Positions 43,912 through 53,717 of a stretch of DNA of 64,000 bases are shown here, one piece after another (the first letter of the stretch is position 1; the number at the start of each line of letters is the position of its first letter). The notes beneath the pieces are model-generated. The model was not told the DNA's origin. It worked only from the letters and a program-made list of their open reading frames with translations, and searched no databases. The DNA is from an uncultured Kordiimonas sp. Its GTDB lineage: Bacteria > Pseudomonadota > Alphaproteobacteria > Sphingomonadales > Kordiimonadaceae. The DNA lies in the NCBI GenBank assembly GCA_947500295.1, contig CANMRM010000001.1:186001-250000 (forward strand), written 5' to 3'. Position numbers and translations under genes: made by a program.

Positions 43912-44886
43912 ATGAGTTATGCAATCAGATTCGCTAAAACTGGCGGACCAGAGGTTCTGAAGTGGGAGAAGGTCGATGTACCGCCCCCTGGTGCCGGTGA
44001 GGTGAGGATCAGGCATACTGCAATCGGCCTCAATTTTATTGATACCTACCACCGGGCCGGCCTTTACCCCATGCCGCTTCCCGCCATTCCCGGTATCGAG
44101 GGTGTCGGTGTTGTAGAAGCGGTGGGTGAGGGAGTTGCAACACTGAAAGAAGGGGACCGTGTGGGCTATCCCGCCGGCCCCGCCGGAGCATATTCCCAGA
44201 TACGCAACATACCCGCAGATCGTTTGGTGGAAATTCCGGACTCCGTCACCGATCAGGAAGCAGCAGCGCTCCTACTTAAAGGCTGCACCGTCGAATTTCT
44301 GATACGCCGGCTTTACCATGTGAACCCTGGCGACACTGTTTTGTGGCATGCGGCTGCAGGCGGGGTCGGCATCCTTGCATGCCAATGGCTTAGCTCTATC
44401 GGCGCCACGGTCATCGGCACGGTAGGGTCGGAGGATAAAGCCGCGTTTGCGAAAGAAAATGGCTGCACCCATACCATTCTCTATAGTGAACAGAATTTTG
44501 AAGACGCTGTAATGGACATCACAGATGGCCAGGGTGTTCCTGTTGTTTATGACAGCGTGGGTGCCGCTACCTTCGATCAGTCAATTAATTGTCTCAAAAA
44601 GCGCGGCATGATGGTGACCTTCGGTAATGCCACTGGGCCTGTACCGCCCGTTTCGCCCGCACTATTGGCACAAAAGGGGTCTTTGATCCTGACACGACCC
44701 AGCCTGATGGACTATGTGGCGGAACGTGATGACCTCATTTCGTCTAGCGCCTCGGTAATGATGAAGATCGCGACAGGATCACTCAAAGCCAATATTCGAC
44801 AGATTTTTGCCCTTGAACATGCGGCTCAGGCACATATCGCACTCGAAGCTCGCAAGACCAGCGGCCAAACAATTTTAACGCCGTAA
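43912..44886 (+). CDS. NADPH:quinone oxidoreductase (zeta-crystallin type)
   Basis: 324 residues, zinc-free medium-chain dehydrogenase. FAKTGGPEVLKWEKVDVPPP at the N-terminus (residues 6-25), GLNFIDTYHRAGLYPMPLP near 39, and the NADPH loop HAAAGGVGILACQWLSSIG near 145 match QorA. It probably reduces quinones by one electron or enones with NADPH. Start at ATG 43912, close behind the dienelactone hydrolase; the alpha/beta hydrolase follows after ten bases. Confidence 0.92.
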   Translation: MSYAIRFAKTGGPEVLKWEKVDVPPPGAGEVRIRHTAIGLNFIDTYHRAGLYPMPLPAIPGIEGVGVVEAVGEGVATLKEGDRVGYPAGPAGAYSQIRNIPADRLVEIPDSVTDQEAAALLLKGCTVEFLIRRLYHVNPGDTVLWHAAAGGVGILACQWLSSIGATVIGTVGSEDKAAFAKENGCTHTILYSEQNFEDAVMDITDGQGVPVVYDSVGAATFDQSINCLKKRGMMVTFGNATGPVPPVSPALLAQKGSLILTRPSLMDYVAERDDLISSSASVMMKIATGSLKANIRQIFALEHAAQAHIALEARKTSGQTILTP

Positions 44887-44896
44887 CTCAAGGGCC

Positions 44897-45607
44897 ATGA
44901 TGCATCCGTCTGTCCACCTTGTTCCGGGGACAATGTGCAATCAACGCTTGTGGACCAGGTTGCTTGAACACATGAACCGGGTTGATGCCAGCCTCAGCGC
45001 TCCTGCTGATGCAGTGACTCTGGACAAAATGATTGCCGATGTCGCATCTGAGGTGCCCAAGGGTGCTCATCTGGTGGGGTTTTCGTTCGGTGGATATCTG
45101 GCTGCCGAGGCTGTGTTCCGCTATCAGCTGCCTGTCGCCAGCCTCACACTGATAGCGACAGCTATTCAAGGGTTGCCTGCGCAGGAAAAGGCATTGCGCC
45201 GCTCAAATGCCACTTTGTTACAACGTTCAGAATATCGTGGTACATCAACAAAACGGCTGAAGAAGTTTCTGCATCCGGAAAATGTTCAAAATAATGAGTT
45301 GAAGGAAACCATCCTTGCGATGGAGAAAGACCTTGGACAGGACGTCCTCGTCCGCCAACTGTTGCAGTCTATGGATCGAAGAAATTTGCTTCCTGTTCTG
45401 AGCAAAATCTCATGTCCCATGTTTCTGATTTCAGCAACTGACGACATATTGGTCGATAACAGTGCAATCGAGGACGGCGTTCGCCAACTGCATGTTATGC
45501 ACACCAAAATCAGATCTACCGATGCCGCTACAGGCCACATGATCCCCCTGGAAGCACCACAGTTATTAGCCCGCATTCTCGGCGAAAATTTTGCCTCCAT
45601 AAAATAA
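44897..45607 (+). CDS. Alpha/beta hydrolase
   Basis: 236 residues. VHLVPGTMCNQRLWTRLLE (oxyanion region), nucleophile elbow HLVGFSFGGYLAAEA with Ser near residue 59, an Asp in LISATDDILVDNS near 178 and a final His in ATGHMIPLEAPQ near 215. Substrate unknown. Last gene of a likely three-gene operon with two other small-molecule enzymes; ends just before the rho terminator. Confidence 0.87.
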   Translation: MMHPSVHLVPGTMCNQRLWTRLLEHMNRVDASLSAPADAVTLDKMIADVASEVPKGAHLVGFSFGGYLAAEAVFRYQLPVASLTLIATAIQGLPAQEKALRRSNATLLQRSEYRGTSTKRLKKFLHPENVQNNELKETILAMEKDLGQDVLVRQLLQSMDRRNLLPVLSKISCPMFLISATDDILVDNSAIEDGVRQLHVMHTKIRSTDAATGHMIPLEAPQLLARILGENFASIK

Positions 45608-45632
45608 AAAGGCCCACCAGAAGTGAGCCTTT
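45608..45632 (-). terminator. Intrinsic terminator downstream of rho
   Basis: Minus strand: AAAGGC-T-CAC, loop of five, GTG-G-GCCTTT with one internal mismatch, then TTATTTTAT. The T-rich tract is on the minus strand, so it chiefly serves rho; the plus strand has only a short T run for the hydrolase gene. Confidence 0.75.
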
Positions 45633-45658
45633 AGTGAAGAACCTGTTTTCCAGGAAAA

Positions 45659-46915
45659 TCAGTTGTTCATCTGGTTGAAGAAGTCTTCATTGTTCTTGGC
45701 GTCCTTGAGCTTGGCAAGGAGGAACTCCATAGCGTCCACGGTGCCCATCGGTGTAAGGATACGGCGCAGCACCCACATCTTCGACAGCGTACCAGGGTCG
45801 ACAAGAAGTTCTTCTTTCCGTGTACCCGACTTGAGGATATCGATCGCCGGGAAGACGCGTTTATCGGCCACTTTACGATCCAGCACGATCTCGCTGTTGC
45901 CCGTACCTTTGAATTCCTCAAAGATCACTTCATCCATGCGGCTGCCGGTTTCAATGAGCGCTGTTGCAATGATCGACAGGGATCCGCCTTCTTCAATGTT
46001 TCGCGCGGCACCAAAGAAACGCTTGGGCCTTTGGAGAGCATTGGCGTCAACACCACCCGTCAAGACTTTACCGCTTGATGGCACAACCGTGTTGTAGGCC
46101 CGTGCAAGACGCGTGATACTATCAAGCAGGATCACAACATCCTTACCATGCTCAACAAGCCGCTTGGCTTTTTCAATCACCATCTCGGAAACCTGAACAT
46201 GCCGCGATGCGGGCTCATCAAAAGTCGATGACACCACTTCACCGTTCACGCTTCGCTGCATGTCGGTTACTTCTTCAGGCCGCTCATCAATAAGAAGCAC
46301 GATCACGTAGCATTCGGGATGATTGGCTGTAATCGACTTGGCAATATTCTGCAGCAGTACGGTTTTACCGGTCCGTGGCGGTGCCACAATCAGCGCACGC
46401 TGGCCCTTACCGATCGGTGCAACCAGGTCAATCACCCGCGGTGACTTGTCCTTAACCGTCGGATCGTCAGGGTCAAGCTTAAGCCGATCATCCGGATAGA
46501 GCGGTGTCAGGTTATCAAAATGCACCTTGTGCTTGGTTTTTTCCGGCTCATCAAAATTGATCGACGATACCTTGAGCAGAGCAAAATATCGCTCGCCGTC
46601 CTTGGGCGCGCGAATTTGACCCTCAACCGTATCGCCGGTCCGCAGCGCAAATCGCCTGATTTGGCTCGGGCTCACATAAATGTCGTCCGGTCCCGGCAAA
46701 TAGTTGGCTTCCGGACTACGAAGAAAACCGAAGCCGTCAGATAGAATTTCAATAACGCCGCCGCCGGATATCTCAACGTCGTCTTCAGCCAGTTGTTTCA
46801 AAATAGCGAACATCATGTCCTGCTTGCGCATGCTGCTCGCATTTTCGACACCAGCTTCTTCGGCAAGCGACAAAAGGTCGGCTGGTGATTTTTGTTTTAG
46901 ATCCTGTAGATGCAT
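45659..46915 (-). CDS. rho: Transcription termination factor Rho
   Basis: 418 residues, usual length. N-terminal helical part ([17 protein letters not shown]), cold-shock-like RNA-binding domain ([18 protein letters not shown] near residue 50), Walker A as [16 protein letters not shown] near 175, Walker [16 protein letters not shown] near 257, and the Q/R loops. Hexameric RNA helicase ending untranslated transcripts. ATG 46915 preferred over an upstream TTG. The 287-base gap to hemJ holds a long leader, possibly for autoregulation, and a small hairpin near 47124-47142; no gene seen. Confidence 0.97.
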   Translation of the reverse strand: MHLQDLKQKSPADLLSLAEEAGVENASSMRKQDMMFAILKQLAEDDVEISGGGVIEILSDGFGFLRSPEANYLPGPDDIYVSPSQIRRFALRTGDTVEGQIRAPKDGERYFALLKVSSINFDEPEKTKHKVHFDNLTPLYPDDRLKLDPDDPTVKDKSPRVIDLVAPIGKGQRALIVAPPRTGKTVLLQNIAKSITANHPECYVIVLLIDERPEEVTDMQRSVNGEVVSSTFDEPASRHVQVSEMVIEKAKRLVEHGKDVVILLDSITRLARAYNTVVPSSGKVLTGGVDANALQRPKRFFGAARNIEEGGSLSIIATALIETGSRMDEVIFEEFKGTGNSEIVLDRKVADKRVFPAIDILKSGTRKEELLVDPGTLSKMWVLRRILTPMGTVDAMEFLLAKLKDAKNNEDFFNQMNN

Positions 46916-47202
46916 GGGATCGCCCAAAATGTTGTTGATGGAATACTAAACCGCGTAATGGATGGACTGTTTCAATCCTGGGTTTTTTAAAAGTGAAGAG
47001 CCGAGTAGACCTCGGTTAAATTACTGGCTTGATGTATTCGATTGTCTCGCTACCGCCAGAAAATGATTGCCCCAACCTTTGTGTTCAAATTAAGCCAACA
47101 AAAATTAAGGGGAGTTATGACATGCGGACAGACTCGGTCCGCGAAAGTCAGGCTACCATCAATCGCTCAGGTGTCAAGGTTTTTGCGCTGTATCCAGAAA
47201 AT

Positions 47203-47646
47203 CTAGAATGGTTTCACGATCGCCAGAACGACAACGATGATAATCACGACCGCTGGCACTTCATTAACCAGTCGGTAAAATTTTTCACTGCGCGTCCTGT
47301 TACCGGCCGAAATCGACTTGCGCTCCTTGCTCAACATGCCGTGGAAACCGGAAAAAAGGAAAACCAGCAAAAGCTTTGCATGAAGCCACCCACCAGCATC
47401 AAGACCAATGTGTGCCACCAGTGTCAGCCCCAAAATCCAGGCAAGTGTCATTGCCGGGTTGATAATGATTTTCATCAGTCTGGCTTCACGGTCGATCCAG
47501 CGGGCATCTTCATCACTGCCAACTTCATATTGCATGTGATAAGCGAAAAACCTCGGCAACATGAACATGCCGGCCATCCAGAATATGACGAAGATAATAT
47601 GTACAGCTTTCACCCAGAGGTATGCGCCGCCCAAAAAACCTTCCAT
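47203..47646 (-). CDS. hemJ: Protoporphyrinogen oxidase HemJ
   Basis: 147 residues with four membrane helices. WVKAVHIIFVIFWMAGMFMLPRFF near residue 11 carries the conserved histidine; GGWLHAKLLLVFLFSGFHGML near 85 the second histidine pair. HemJ converts protoporphyrinogen IX to protoporphyrin IX and replaces HemG/HemY. It is 39 bases from hemE, the preceding-step neighbourhood in heme synthesis, and in the order rho-hemJ-hemE usual for alphaproteobacteria. Confidence 0.94.
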   Translation of the reverse strand: MEGFLGGAYLWVKAVHIIFVIFWMAGMFMLPRFFAYHMQYEVGSDEDARWIDREARLMKIIINPAMTLAWILGLTLVAHIGLDAGGWLHAKLLLVFLFSGFHGMLSKERKSISAGNRTRSEKFYRLVNEVPAVVIIIVVVLAIVKPF

Positions 47647-47685
47647 AACACTGCTCCAATCATATAAGCTTTTGTTATATATGAA

Positions 47686-48717
47686 CTATCTACGAAACGC
47701 TTGCACTGTTTCCGACAGAAGTTTCACATTCTCTGGCGGTGTTTCCGGTACAAACCCATGACCAAGATTGAAGATATGAGGGCCGGATTTCAAAGTTTCG
47801 AGAATCCGGTTTGCTTCTTCAACCATTGGTTTGCCACCTGCAACAACAAGATGAGGATCGATATTGCCCTGGACACAAACTGAAGGCTGAAGTTTATCCG
47901 CCGCCCAATCAAGCGGCACACCGGTATCAAGCGAAACAGCATTCACCCCGGTTTTTGCGACAAACCTTTCATATTGTGCACCGGCAAGACGCGGGAAACC
48001 GATTATGGGAGTGTCCGGATGGCGTGCGCGCACGCGAGACACGATCTCGCGAGTCGGTTCAATGATCCAGGCATCAAACATCGGCTCCGGTATCGCCGCT
48101 GCCCAACTGTCAAATATTTGAACAGCATCCGCGCCCGCCTCAATTTGCCGGCAGAGATATTCTGCAGTCGCTTCAACAAGGAGCTCCAGCATTCGGCTAA
48201 ACAACTCAGGATTGCCGTACCCCAGTTGTCGGGCGGCACCATGATCTTTGCTGCCGGAACCTTCAATCATGTATGTAAGAACCGTCCAGGGCGCACCGGC
48301 AAACCCGAGCAGTGTTTTGTCTTCAGGTAAGGCTTTTTTCAACCTCGCTACCGTTTCGTAGACGGGTGCGACTTTATCGTGAAAGCCGGCCATCCCCAGT
48401 TTTGAGAATGTAGCGTTATCCCTCACCGGTGTCAGCTTTGGGCCGACCCCTGCTTCAAACCAAACATCCTGCCCCAGACCATCTGGCACCACCAGAATAT
48501 CGGCAAACAGTATGGCACCGTCCATATCGTATCGCCGGATTGGCTGAAGCGTAACTTCGGCTGCTTTTTCAGGGCTGTAACAAAACTCCATGAAACTCTT
48601 CGTTGAAGCCCGTACTTCCCTGTATTCAGGAAGGTAACGGCCGGCCTGACGCATGAACCAGAAGGGAACTCTTTCCCCGGGGTTTCCTGTTAGGGTTTCA
48701 AGCAACAGTTTGCGCAT
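47686..48717 (-). CDS. hemE: Uroporphyrinogen decarboxylase
   Basis: 343 residues. It decarboxylates uroporphyrinogen III to coproporphyrinogen III. PFWFMRQAGRYLPEYR near residue 19 holds the substrate arginines, and GFAGAPWTVLTYMIEG near 130 and FDSWAAAIPEPMF near 196 are typical. ATG 48717 with AAGGGA upstream is chosen over the longer frame from 48792. Its upstream side is the candidate replication origin. Confidence 0.97.
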   Translation of the reverse strand: MRKLLLETLTGNPGERVPFWFMRQAGRYLPEYREVRASTKSFMEFCYSPEKAAEVTLQPIRRYDMDGAILFADILVVPDGLGQDVWFEAGVGPKLTPVRDNATFSKLGMAGFHDKVAPVYETVARLKKALPEDKTLLGFAGAPWTVLTYMIEGSGSKDHGAARQLGYGNPELFSRMLELLVEATAEYLCRQIEAGADAVQIFDSWAAAIPEPMFDAWIIEPTREIVSRVRARHPDTPIIGFPRLAGAQYERFVAKTGVNAVSLDTGVPLDWAADKLQPSVCVQGNIDPHLVVAGGKPMVEEANRILETLKSGPHIFNLGHGFVPETPPENVKLLSETVQAFRR

Positions 48718-48865
48718 GGAATGGTGTCCCTTGGATGGAAAGTATTTTGAATACCTGAGCCGTATAACCGAAGACGGTTTGTATCGCACCAACCCTCAAT
48801 AAATAATAGAATTAAATATAGGAATGTTGTTTTTGTGGATGCCTGTGAAAAATGGGGATAATCAG

Positions 48866-48874
48866 TTATCCACA
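48866..48874 (+). promoter_or_regulatory. DnaA box (perfect)
   Basis: TTATCCACA, identical to the strong DnaA-binding consensus, next to the AT-rich part of the candidate origin. Confidence 0.8.
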
Positions 48875-49010
48875 GGGTTTTCCAGACTATCCCAGAAGGA
48901 CTTGTCGCTGATTTCCATATCACTTTGGTTGATGTAAAACATCGGAAAACTTATAAATAAGTGCATATATATCAATATCTTTTGGGCAAGGTATTCTTGC
49001 ACAGATCTAT

Positions 49011-49019
49011 TGTGGATAG
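49011..49019 (-). promoter_or_regulatory. DnaA box (one mismatch)
   Basis: TGTGGATAG on the plus strand, i.e. CTATCCACA on the minus strand, one base from the consensus. Confidence 0.5.
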
Positions 49020-49168
49020 CGGGGAAAACTGCAAAATCTGGTAGGGAGCTGTTCTCTTTTTCCAATTTATTCCAGGTGTGTGAGTAAAAATAACATCCGT
49101 GCGGAAAGCTGTGGCGGCGATTCTGGAGAAAAAAGTTACCGTGGATGTTCAATCGGTTGTCAGATAGG

Positions 49169-49177
49169 TTATCCACA
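49169..49177 (+). promoter_or_regulatory. DnaA box (perfect)
   Basis: TTATCCACA again, in the same orientation as the first, 303 bases further on; TTGTTCACG four bases downstream is a weaker match. Confidence 0.8.
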
Positions 49178-49256
49178 AGGTTGTTCACGGCGGTGAATGC
49201 GACTCGAAAACAAACACACACATCAGTACCACGTCATCAAAGCAGGGCAGTAAACC

Positions 49257-50129
49257 ATGAATTTGTCGAACAACCGTGGAAACAAAGGGGAGTTCCATCT
49301 GCACCTAGTATCCGACTCCACGGGTGAAACCCTTGAAGCGATTGTTTCCGCCGCCCTCGTCCAATTTGAAGGTGTTGAAGTACACAAGCACTATTGGCCG
49401 CTGGTTAGAAGCGCCATGCAGATGAACAGATTGATGGAGGATATCAAGGAACACCCTGGTTTGATCATGTATACGCTGGTCAATCCGGAAATCCGTGACG
49501 TGCTGGAGAAGGAATGCCGAGCGGCCAATCTGCCCGTTTTGCCGATCCTGGATCCGGTTATCAATCTGCTTGGTTCCTATTTTGGTGTGCAGGCGTCTCA
49601 CAAGCCGGGGCGACAGCATATGCTTGATGCCGACTATTTTGAGCGCATTGATGCGCTCCAGTTTTCTATGGCCCATGATGATGGTCAACTCATCGAGGAC
49701 CTGCCGCAGGCTGACATAATTCTTGTCGGGGTTTCGCGGTCATCCAAGACCCCAACCAGTATCTATCTGGCCAATAAGGGGTACAAGACCATGAATGTAC
49801 CTTTTGTTCCGCACGTTCCTATGCCGCCGTTGCTTGATATCTTGCGCGACAAATTTGTGATCGGTCTGACAACAAGCCCGGAGCGGCTGGCGCAAATCAG
49901 AACCAACCGGCTGCGGTCAATAAATGAAGATGAGGAGGGCAGTTACACCGACCTCCAGCTCATTCAGGATGAAATCAAGCTTTGCCGGCGATATTGCACC
50001 GATCGCGGCTGGCAAACCATTGACGTTACGCGCCGTTCCATTGAGGAGTCGGCAGCGGCAATTCTCAACAGATACCAACAGTGGCTGGATGCCAGGGGCA
50101 TCAAAAAACCAGTTGCAGCACCCGATTGA
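49257..50129 (+). CDS. ppsR: Pyruvate, phosphate dikinase/PEP synthase regulatory protein (PSRP, DUF299)
   Basis: 290 residues. Bifunctional kinase/pyrophosphorylase that switches PEP synthase or pyruvate phosphate dikinase off and on. FHLHLVSDSTGETLEAIVSA at the start (residues 12-31) and the P-loop ILVGVSRSSKTPTSIYLANK near 155 are diagnostic. This is the RP001-type gene that flanks the origin in alphaproteobacteria. First gene of ppsR-maf-aroE-coaE-dnaQ; AGGGCAG precedes the ATG. Confidence 0.95.
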   Translation: MNLSNNRGNKGEFHLHLVSDSTGETLEAIVSAALVQFEGVEVHKHYWPLVRSAMQMNRLMEDIKEHPGLIMYTLVNPEIRDVLEKECRAANLPVLPILDPVINLLGSYFGVQASHKPGRQHMLDADYFERIDALQFSMAHDDGQLIEDLPQADIILVGVSRSSKTPTSIYLANKGYKTMNVPFVPHVPMPPLLDILRDKFVIGLTTSPERLAQIRTNRLRSINEDEEGSYTDLQLIQDEIKLCRRYCTDRGWQTIDVTRRSIEESAAAILNRYQQWLDARGIKKPVAAPD

Positions 50130-50140
50130 CGGCCGGATTG

Positions 50141-50740
50141 ATGACTGGACCTTTGATATTGGCATCTGGCAGCAAAACACGCCGACACATGCTTGAACAA
50201 GCCGGCGTTGCCGTTGACGTTTTCCCGGCAACCCTTGATGAAGCAGCGGTAAAAGCCAGTTTGATCGAAACCGGAGCGCCAGCGCGAGATATTGCTGACG
50301 CGCTGGCTGATGCCAAAGCGCGGTCTGTCAGCTATCAACATCCCGACAGGCTCATCCTGGCAGCCGACCAGATATTGGTGCAGGATGATGTTGTTTTCTC
50401 CAAAGCAGAAACAAAAGAAGCAGCCAGACGCACGCTCCAACAACTATCAGGCAATCAGCATCAACTTGTTTCAGCTGCTGTCATTTATGATGGGAATTCA
50501 CCGGTGTGGCGGCATGTATCCGCGGCCAAACTTCAGGTCCGGGAGCTCTCTGACAATTTCATTGACGGGTACCTTGACCAACTGGGGGATGACGCTTTCT
50601 GGAGCGTCGGCTGTTATCAGCTTGAAGGTTTGGGTGCGCAACTTTTTGAACAGATTGACGGCGATTTTTTCACCATTCTGGGACTACCGCTTGTTCCTGT
50701 TCTTGATTTTCTTCGTCGGCGAGGCATGTTGCCTGTCTGA
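50141..50740 (+). CDS. maf: Maf-type nucleoside triphosphate pyrophosphatase
   Basis: 199 residues. Maf proteins hydrolyse modified or canonical NTPs and are linked to septum control. ILASGSKTRRHMLEQAG at the N-terminus (family ASxSxxR), LILAADQILVQDD near residue 73 with the catalytic aspartate, and the C-terminal FFTILGLPLVPVLDFLR fit. Start ATG 50141, eleven bases after ppsR; the frame overlapping ppsR is rejected. Confidence 0.92.
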   Translation: MTGPLILASGSKTRRHMLEQAGVAVDVFPATLDEAAVKASLIETGAPARDIADALADAKARSVSYQHPDRLILAADQILVQDDVVFSKAETKEAARRTLQQLSGNQHQLVSAAVIYDGNSPVWRHVSAAKLQVRELSDNFIDGYLDQLGDDAFWSVGCYQLEGLGAQLFEQIDGDFFTILGLPLVPVLDFLRRRGMLPV

Positions 50741-50776
50741 CACATATCCATTCAACTCAGAAACAGAAGTAATTCC

Positions 50777-51658
50777 GTGAACAACCCGATAGACGCTGAT
50801 CAGACTAATAATATACATCGGACGGCGGTTATCGGGTCGCCGATCGGTCAGTCCCTGTCGCCGTTGATGCACAGCTACTGGTTCCGGTCTGAGAGAATGA
50901 GCGGCAGTTACGAGGCACTGGAAGTGAGCGCTGAAGAGCTGGAAACGGCTCTGTCAAATTTCTGCTCGCGGGGCTATGCCGGATTTAATGTGACGGTGCC
51001 GCACAAAACGGCGATTGTGCCTTTGCTTGACAGGGTGACACCTCTTGCCCGTCAGATGGGGGCGGTCAACACGGTAAAAATCAATGCTGATGGTACGACC
51101 ACAGGCATAAATACCGATGGAATCGGTTTCCTGAAACACCTCAATTTAACCGTGCCGGGGTGGGCAAAAGACAAGCCCGTCTTATTGTTGGGATCTGGCG
51201 GTGCAGCAAGGGCCGCAGCGCTTGCACTGCTGAATGATAAAACACCGATGATCATGATGTGTAACCGTACGCGCGAAAAAGCGGAGGCAATTGCCTCAGA
51301 CATTGGACGTGGCCGAATAACAACGGTCGACTGGGCTGACAGGGACGATGCTGTGATGGGCGCAGGCCTTGTAGTGAATACCACAACTCTGGGCATGACC
51401 GGGCAACCCTCGCTGGATTTGGACCTTGCCAAAGCCGGGCCTGACACCGTGGTGTACGATATTGTTTATAAACCGCTTGTAACGCCTCTCATCGCGGCCG
51501 CACGGGCGCGTGGCCTGAAAACAGTCGATGGATTGGGCATGCTGGTTTACCAGGGCGCGGCAGCTTTCAAGGCCTGGTTTGACCGGGATGTCGGTTTTGA
51601 CGATGGCCTGCGTGTCAAACTTCTTGCAGCCCTGAAGGAATCGGAGCCAACACCATGA
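50777..51658 (+). CDS. aroE: Shikimate dehydrogenase
   Basis: 293 residues with a GTG start. It reduces 3-dehydroshikimate with NADPH in aromatic amino-acid synthesis. Substrate site [15 protein letters not shown] near residue 20, catalytic Lys in [11 protein letters not shown] near 75, and the NADPH loop [15 protein letters not shown] near 137 are intact; [14 protein letters not shown] closes the fold. Overlaps coaE by four bases. Confidence 0.96.
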   Translation: MNNPIDADQTNNIHRTAVIGSPIGQSLSPLMHSYWFRSERMSGSYEALEVSAEELETALSNFCSRGYAGFNVTVPHKTAIVPLLDRVTPLARQMGAVNTVKINADGTTTGINTDGIGFLKHLNLTVPGWAKDKPVLLLGSGGAARAAALALLNDKTPMIMMCNRTREKAEAIASDIGRGRITTVDWADRDDAVMGAGLVVNTTTLGMTGQPSLDLDLAKAGPDTVVYDIVYKPLVTPLIAAARARGLKTVDGLGMLVYQGAAAFKAWFDRDVGFDDGLRVKLLAALKESEPTP

Positions 51659-52251
51659 TGATTGTTGGGCTTACAGGTTCTATCGGTATGGGAAAGTCCG
51701 AGACTGCAAAGATGTTTGCGGCCCTCAATGTCCCGGTCTTTGACGCAGATGCAACTGTGCATGCGCTACAAGCCAGGGGTGGTCCTGCTTTACCTGCTAT
51801 TGAACAGGCATTTCCAGGTGTTGTTGTGGATGGTGTGCTTGACCGCGATGCACTTGGCGAGCTGGTTTTTGCCGACCCGGGGGCAAAAGCCCGACTGGAA
51901 GCCATCATTCATCCGATGGTGGGTGAAGTGAGACAACGATTTTTTGAAGAAGCGTCAGCGGCGGGGCACAAATATGTCGTGCTCGACATACCATTGTTAT
52001 TTGAAACCGGCGGCGACAAGGCCTGTGACAGAATAGTTGTTGTCTCGGCCCCGGCTGAAATTCAGCGTAGCCGTGTACTTGCACGATCCGGGATGACGCC
52101 CGAAAAGTTCGACAATATTCTGGCGCGCCAGACGCCGGACGCGAAAAAAAGAGCTGGTGCCGACTATGTCATTGAAACGGACAAGGGCTTCGAGCATGCT
52201 CAGGCGCAGGTTGCCCGACTGGTGGCAGAGTTTGAGGAACAGACGCAATGA
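51655..52251 (+). CDS. coaE: Dephospho-CoA kinase
   Basis: 198 residues. Last step of coenzyme A synthesis. P-loop [17 protein letters not shown] near residue 5, DADATVHAL near 33, [17 protein letters not shown] near 109 and the R-x-x-x-R lid [10 protein letters not shown] near 138. Start overlaps the aroE stop (ATGA), and its own stop overlaps dnaQ the same way, so aroE-coaE-dnaQ are coupled. Confidence 0.96.
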   Translation: MMIVGLTGSIGMGKSETAKMFAALNVPVFDADATVHALQARGGPALPAIEQAFPGVVVDGVLDRDALGELVFADPGAKARLEAIIHPMVGEVRQRFFEEASAAGHKYVVLDIPLLFETGGDKACDRIVVVSAPAEIQRSRVLARSGMTPEKFDNILARQTPDAKKRAGADYVIETDKGFEHAQAQVARLVAEFEEQTQ

Positions 52252-52916
52252 CCCGAGAGCTTATTTTCGATACCGAAACCACCGGGTTTGATCCGCTTAC
52301 TGGTGATCGTTTGATCGAAATCGGGCTGGTGGAAATGGTGAACCGCTCTCTTACCGGGTCGAACTACCATGCCTATGTCAATCCGGAGCGGGACGTACCG
52401 GAAAGTGCCTTTAAAATCCACGGACTTTCAACAGAGTTTCTCAAGGACAAACCTGTTTTTTCCGACGTCATGGATGAGTTTCTTGGTTATGTCGGAGATG
52501 ACAGCGTGCTGGTGGCACACAACGCCGAGTTTGACATGCGTTTCATAAACTGGGAGCTGGAAAATGCGGGCAAGCCCGTCTTACACACCAAGCGCTTCAT
52601 AGACACGCTGGCGATTGCGCGCACAAAATTTCCCGGCGCGGCAAACAGCCTGGATGCCCTGTGTAAGCGTTTTGGCGTCAACAACACGCACCGAACCCTG
52701 CACGGCGCTCTGCTGGATGCTGAAATTCTGGCAGATGTCTACATCGAGCTTTTGGGGGGCAGACAGGCAGGGCTTGACCTTGCAGTTGAAAAAACAGTGG
52801 TGGCGGCAGGCCCCAAAAAAGAACGACAGAAACGCAGCTTTCCGGTTAGCGATGAAGAGCTGACAGCGCACAAGGAGTTTGTGGCTACCCTGAGCAACCC
52901 CCTTTGGTTGAACTAA
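52248..52916 (+). CDS. dnaQ: DNA polymerase III epsilon subunit (proofreading exonuclease)
   Basis: 222 residues. 3'-5' exonuclease of the replicase. Exo [21 protein letters not shown] near residue 5, Exo [16 protein letters not shown] near 86 and Exo [21 protein letters not shown] near 150 with catalytic His and Asp. The C-terminal tail would bind the alpha subunit. Convergent with lepB, only three bases between stop codons. Confidence 0.96.
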   Translation: MTRELIFDTETTGFDPLTGDRLIEIGLVEMVNRSLTGSNYHAYVNPERDVPESAFKIHGLSTEFLKDKPVFSDVMDEFLGYVGDDSVLVAHNAEFDMRFINWELENAGKPVLHTKRFIDTLAIARTKFPGAANSLDALCKRFGVNNTHRTLHGALLDAEILADVYIELLGGRQAGLDLAVEKTVVAAGPKKERQKRSFPVSDEELTAHKEFVATLSNPLWLN

Positions 52917-52919
52917 AGG

Positions 52920-53717
52920 TCAGTCGATCGAGTTGAAGAAACGGCCGAGTGGTACGCCAATCGGGCAAAATATATCCTTGCCCTGATCACAATCATAAAG
53001 ACTGAATGTTGTAATGTCGGCGCGACCAACCATGAAAGCAGCGGGAACATATCCAATGTCGTTCAGGTTGCGACTGTCCGATGAGCCGTCGCGGTTGTCC
53101 CCCATCATGAAATAGTGCCCTGGCGGCACAACATAAGGGCCCACATTGTCATAAAGCCCGCTGTCTGTGCTTTCGTAGATACGATGCACAACGCCGTTTG
53201 GCAGTGTTTCGTCATATTCTTTCACCCGGCGCTGGGCGCCGTTGTAGCTGGTGTAGTTGAGTTCGCGCACCAGTGTGCGCTCAACGATCTGGTCGTTAAT
53301 GTACAGTCGGCCACCTCGCATTTGGATGCGATCTCCGGGCAAGCCGATAACCCGTTTTATGAAATCCTCATACCCCCGCTTTGGCAGGGTAAAGACCGCC
53401 ACGTCCCCGCGCTCAGGCGCGTCAGCGAACAGGCGATCTTCGGGAATAAAGGACGGGTCGAAGAAAAAGCTATAGCGGTTGTAGCCATATGAAAGCTTGG
53501 AAACAAAAATGCGGTCTCCAACCTCCAGTGTTGGTTCCATGCTGCCGCTGGGAATATGGAAGCTTGCCCAGCCGAAAATACTGAACACGACGTAAAAGGA
53601 AAAAATGACCAGCACGTCTTTAACAAGCGCGACCGTTTCATTTTTTTTAGTGTCGGCTTTGCCAGGTGCGGCAGCACCGTTTTTGGCTGACTTTTCCGGG
53701 GAGTTCTCTGCTGTCAC
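52920..53717 (-). CDS. lepB: Signal peptidase I
   Basis: 265 residues. A Lys/Ala-rich 30-residue N-terminus, one transmembrane segment (VLVIFSFYVVFSIFGWASF), then the periplasmic protease with the catalytic serine in IPSGSMEPTLEVGD near residue 58, catalytic lysine in DFIKRVIGLPGD near 120 and GHYFMMGDNRDGSSDSR near 208. It cleaves signal peptides. Alone here, without lepA, rnc or acpS. Its 5' gap to dnaK is described separately. Confidence 0.96.
   Translation of the reverse strand: MTAENSPEKSAKNGAAAPGKADTKKNETVALVKDVLVIFSFYVVFSIFGWASFHIPSGSMEPTLEVGDRIFVSKLSYGYNRYSFFFDPSFIPEDRLFADAPERGDVAVFTLPKRGYEDFIKRVIGLPGDRIQMRGGRLYINDQIVERTLVRELNYTSYNGAQRRVKEYDETLPNGVVHRIYESTDSGLYDNVGPYVVPPGHYFMMGDNRDGSSDSRNLNDIGYVPAAFMVGRADITTFSLYDCDQGKDIFCPIGVPLGRFFNSID

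Larger units (their letters stand above)
48718..49256. other. Candidate chromosomal replication origin (oriC) between hemE and ppsR
   Basis: 539 bases with no credible gene, between hemE and the ppsR (RP001-type) gene, the position of the origin in Caulobacter and Rickettsia. It contains two perfect DnaA boxes TTATCCACA (48866, 49169), a one-mismatch box TGTGGATAG on the other strand (49011), a further near match TTGTTCACG (49181), AT-rich stretches near 48799-48830 and 48950-48980 that could unwind, and two GANTC sites (49119, 49201). parS sites lie 8-10 kb away. GC skew was not computed. Confidence 0.75.

Noticed and set aside
47122-47667. Plus-strand open frame with a GGGGAG ribosome-binding-like site
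   Set aside because: It runs antisense through all of hemJ, has no recognisable domain and its composition is that of a shadow frame.
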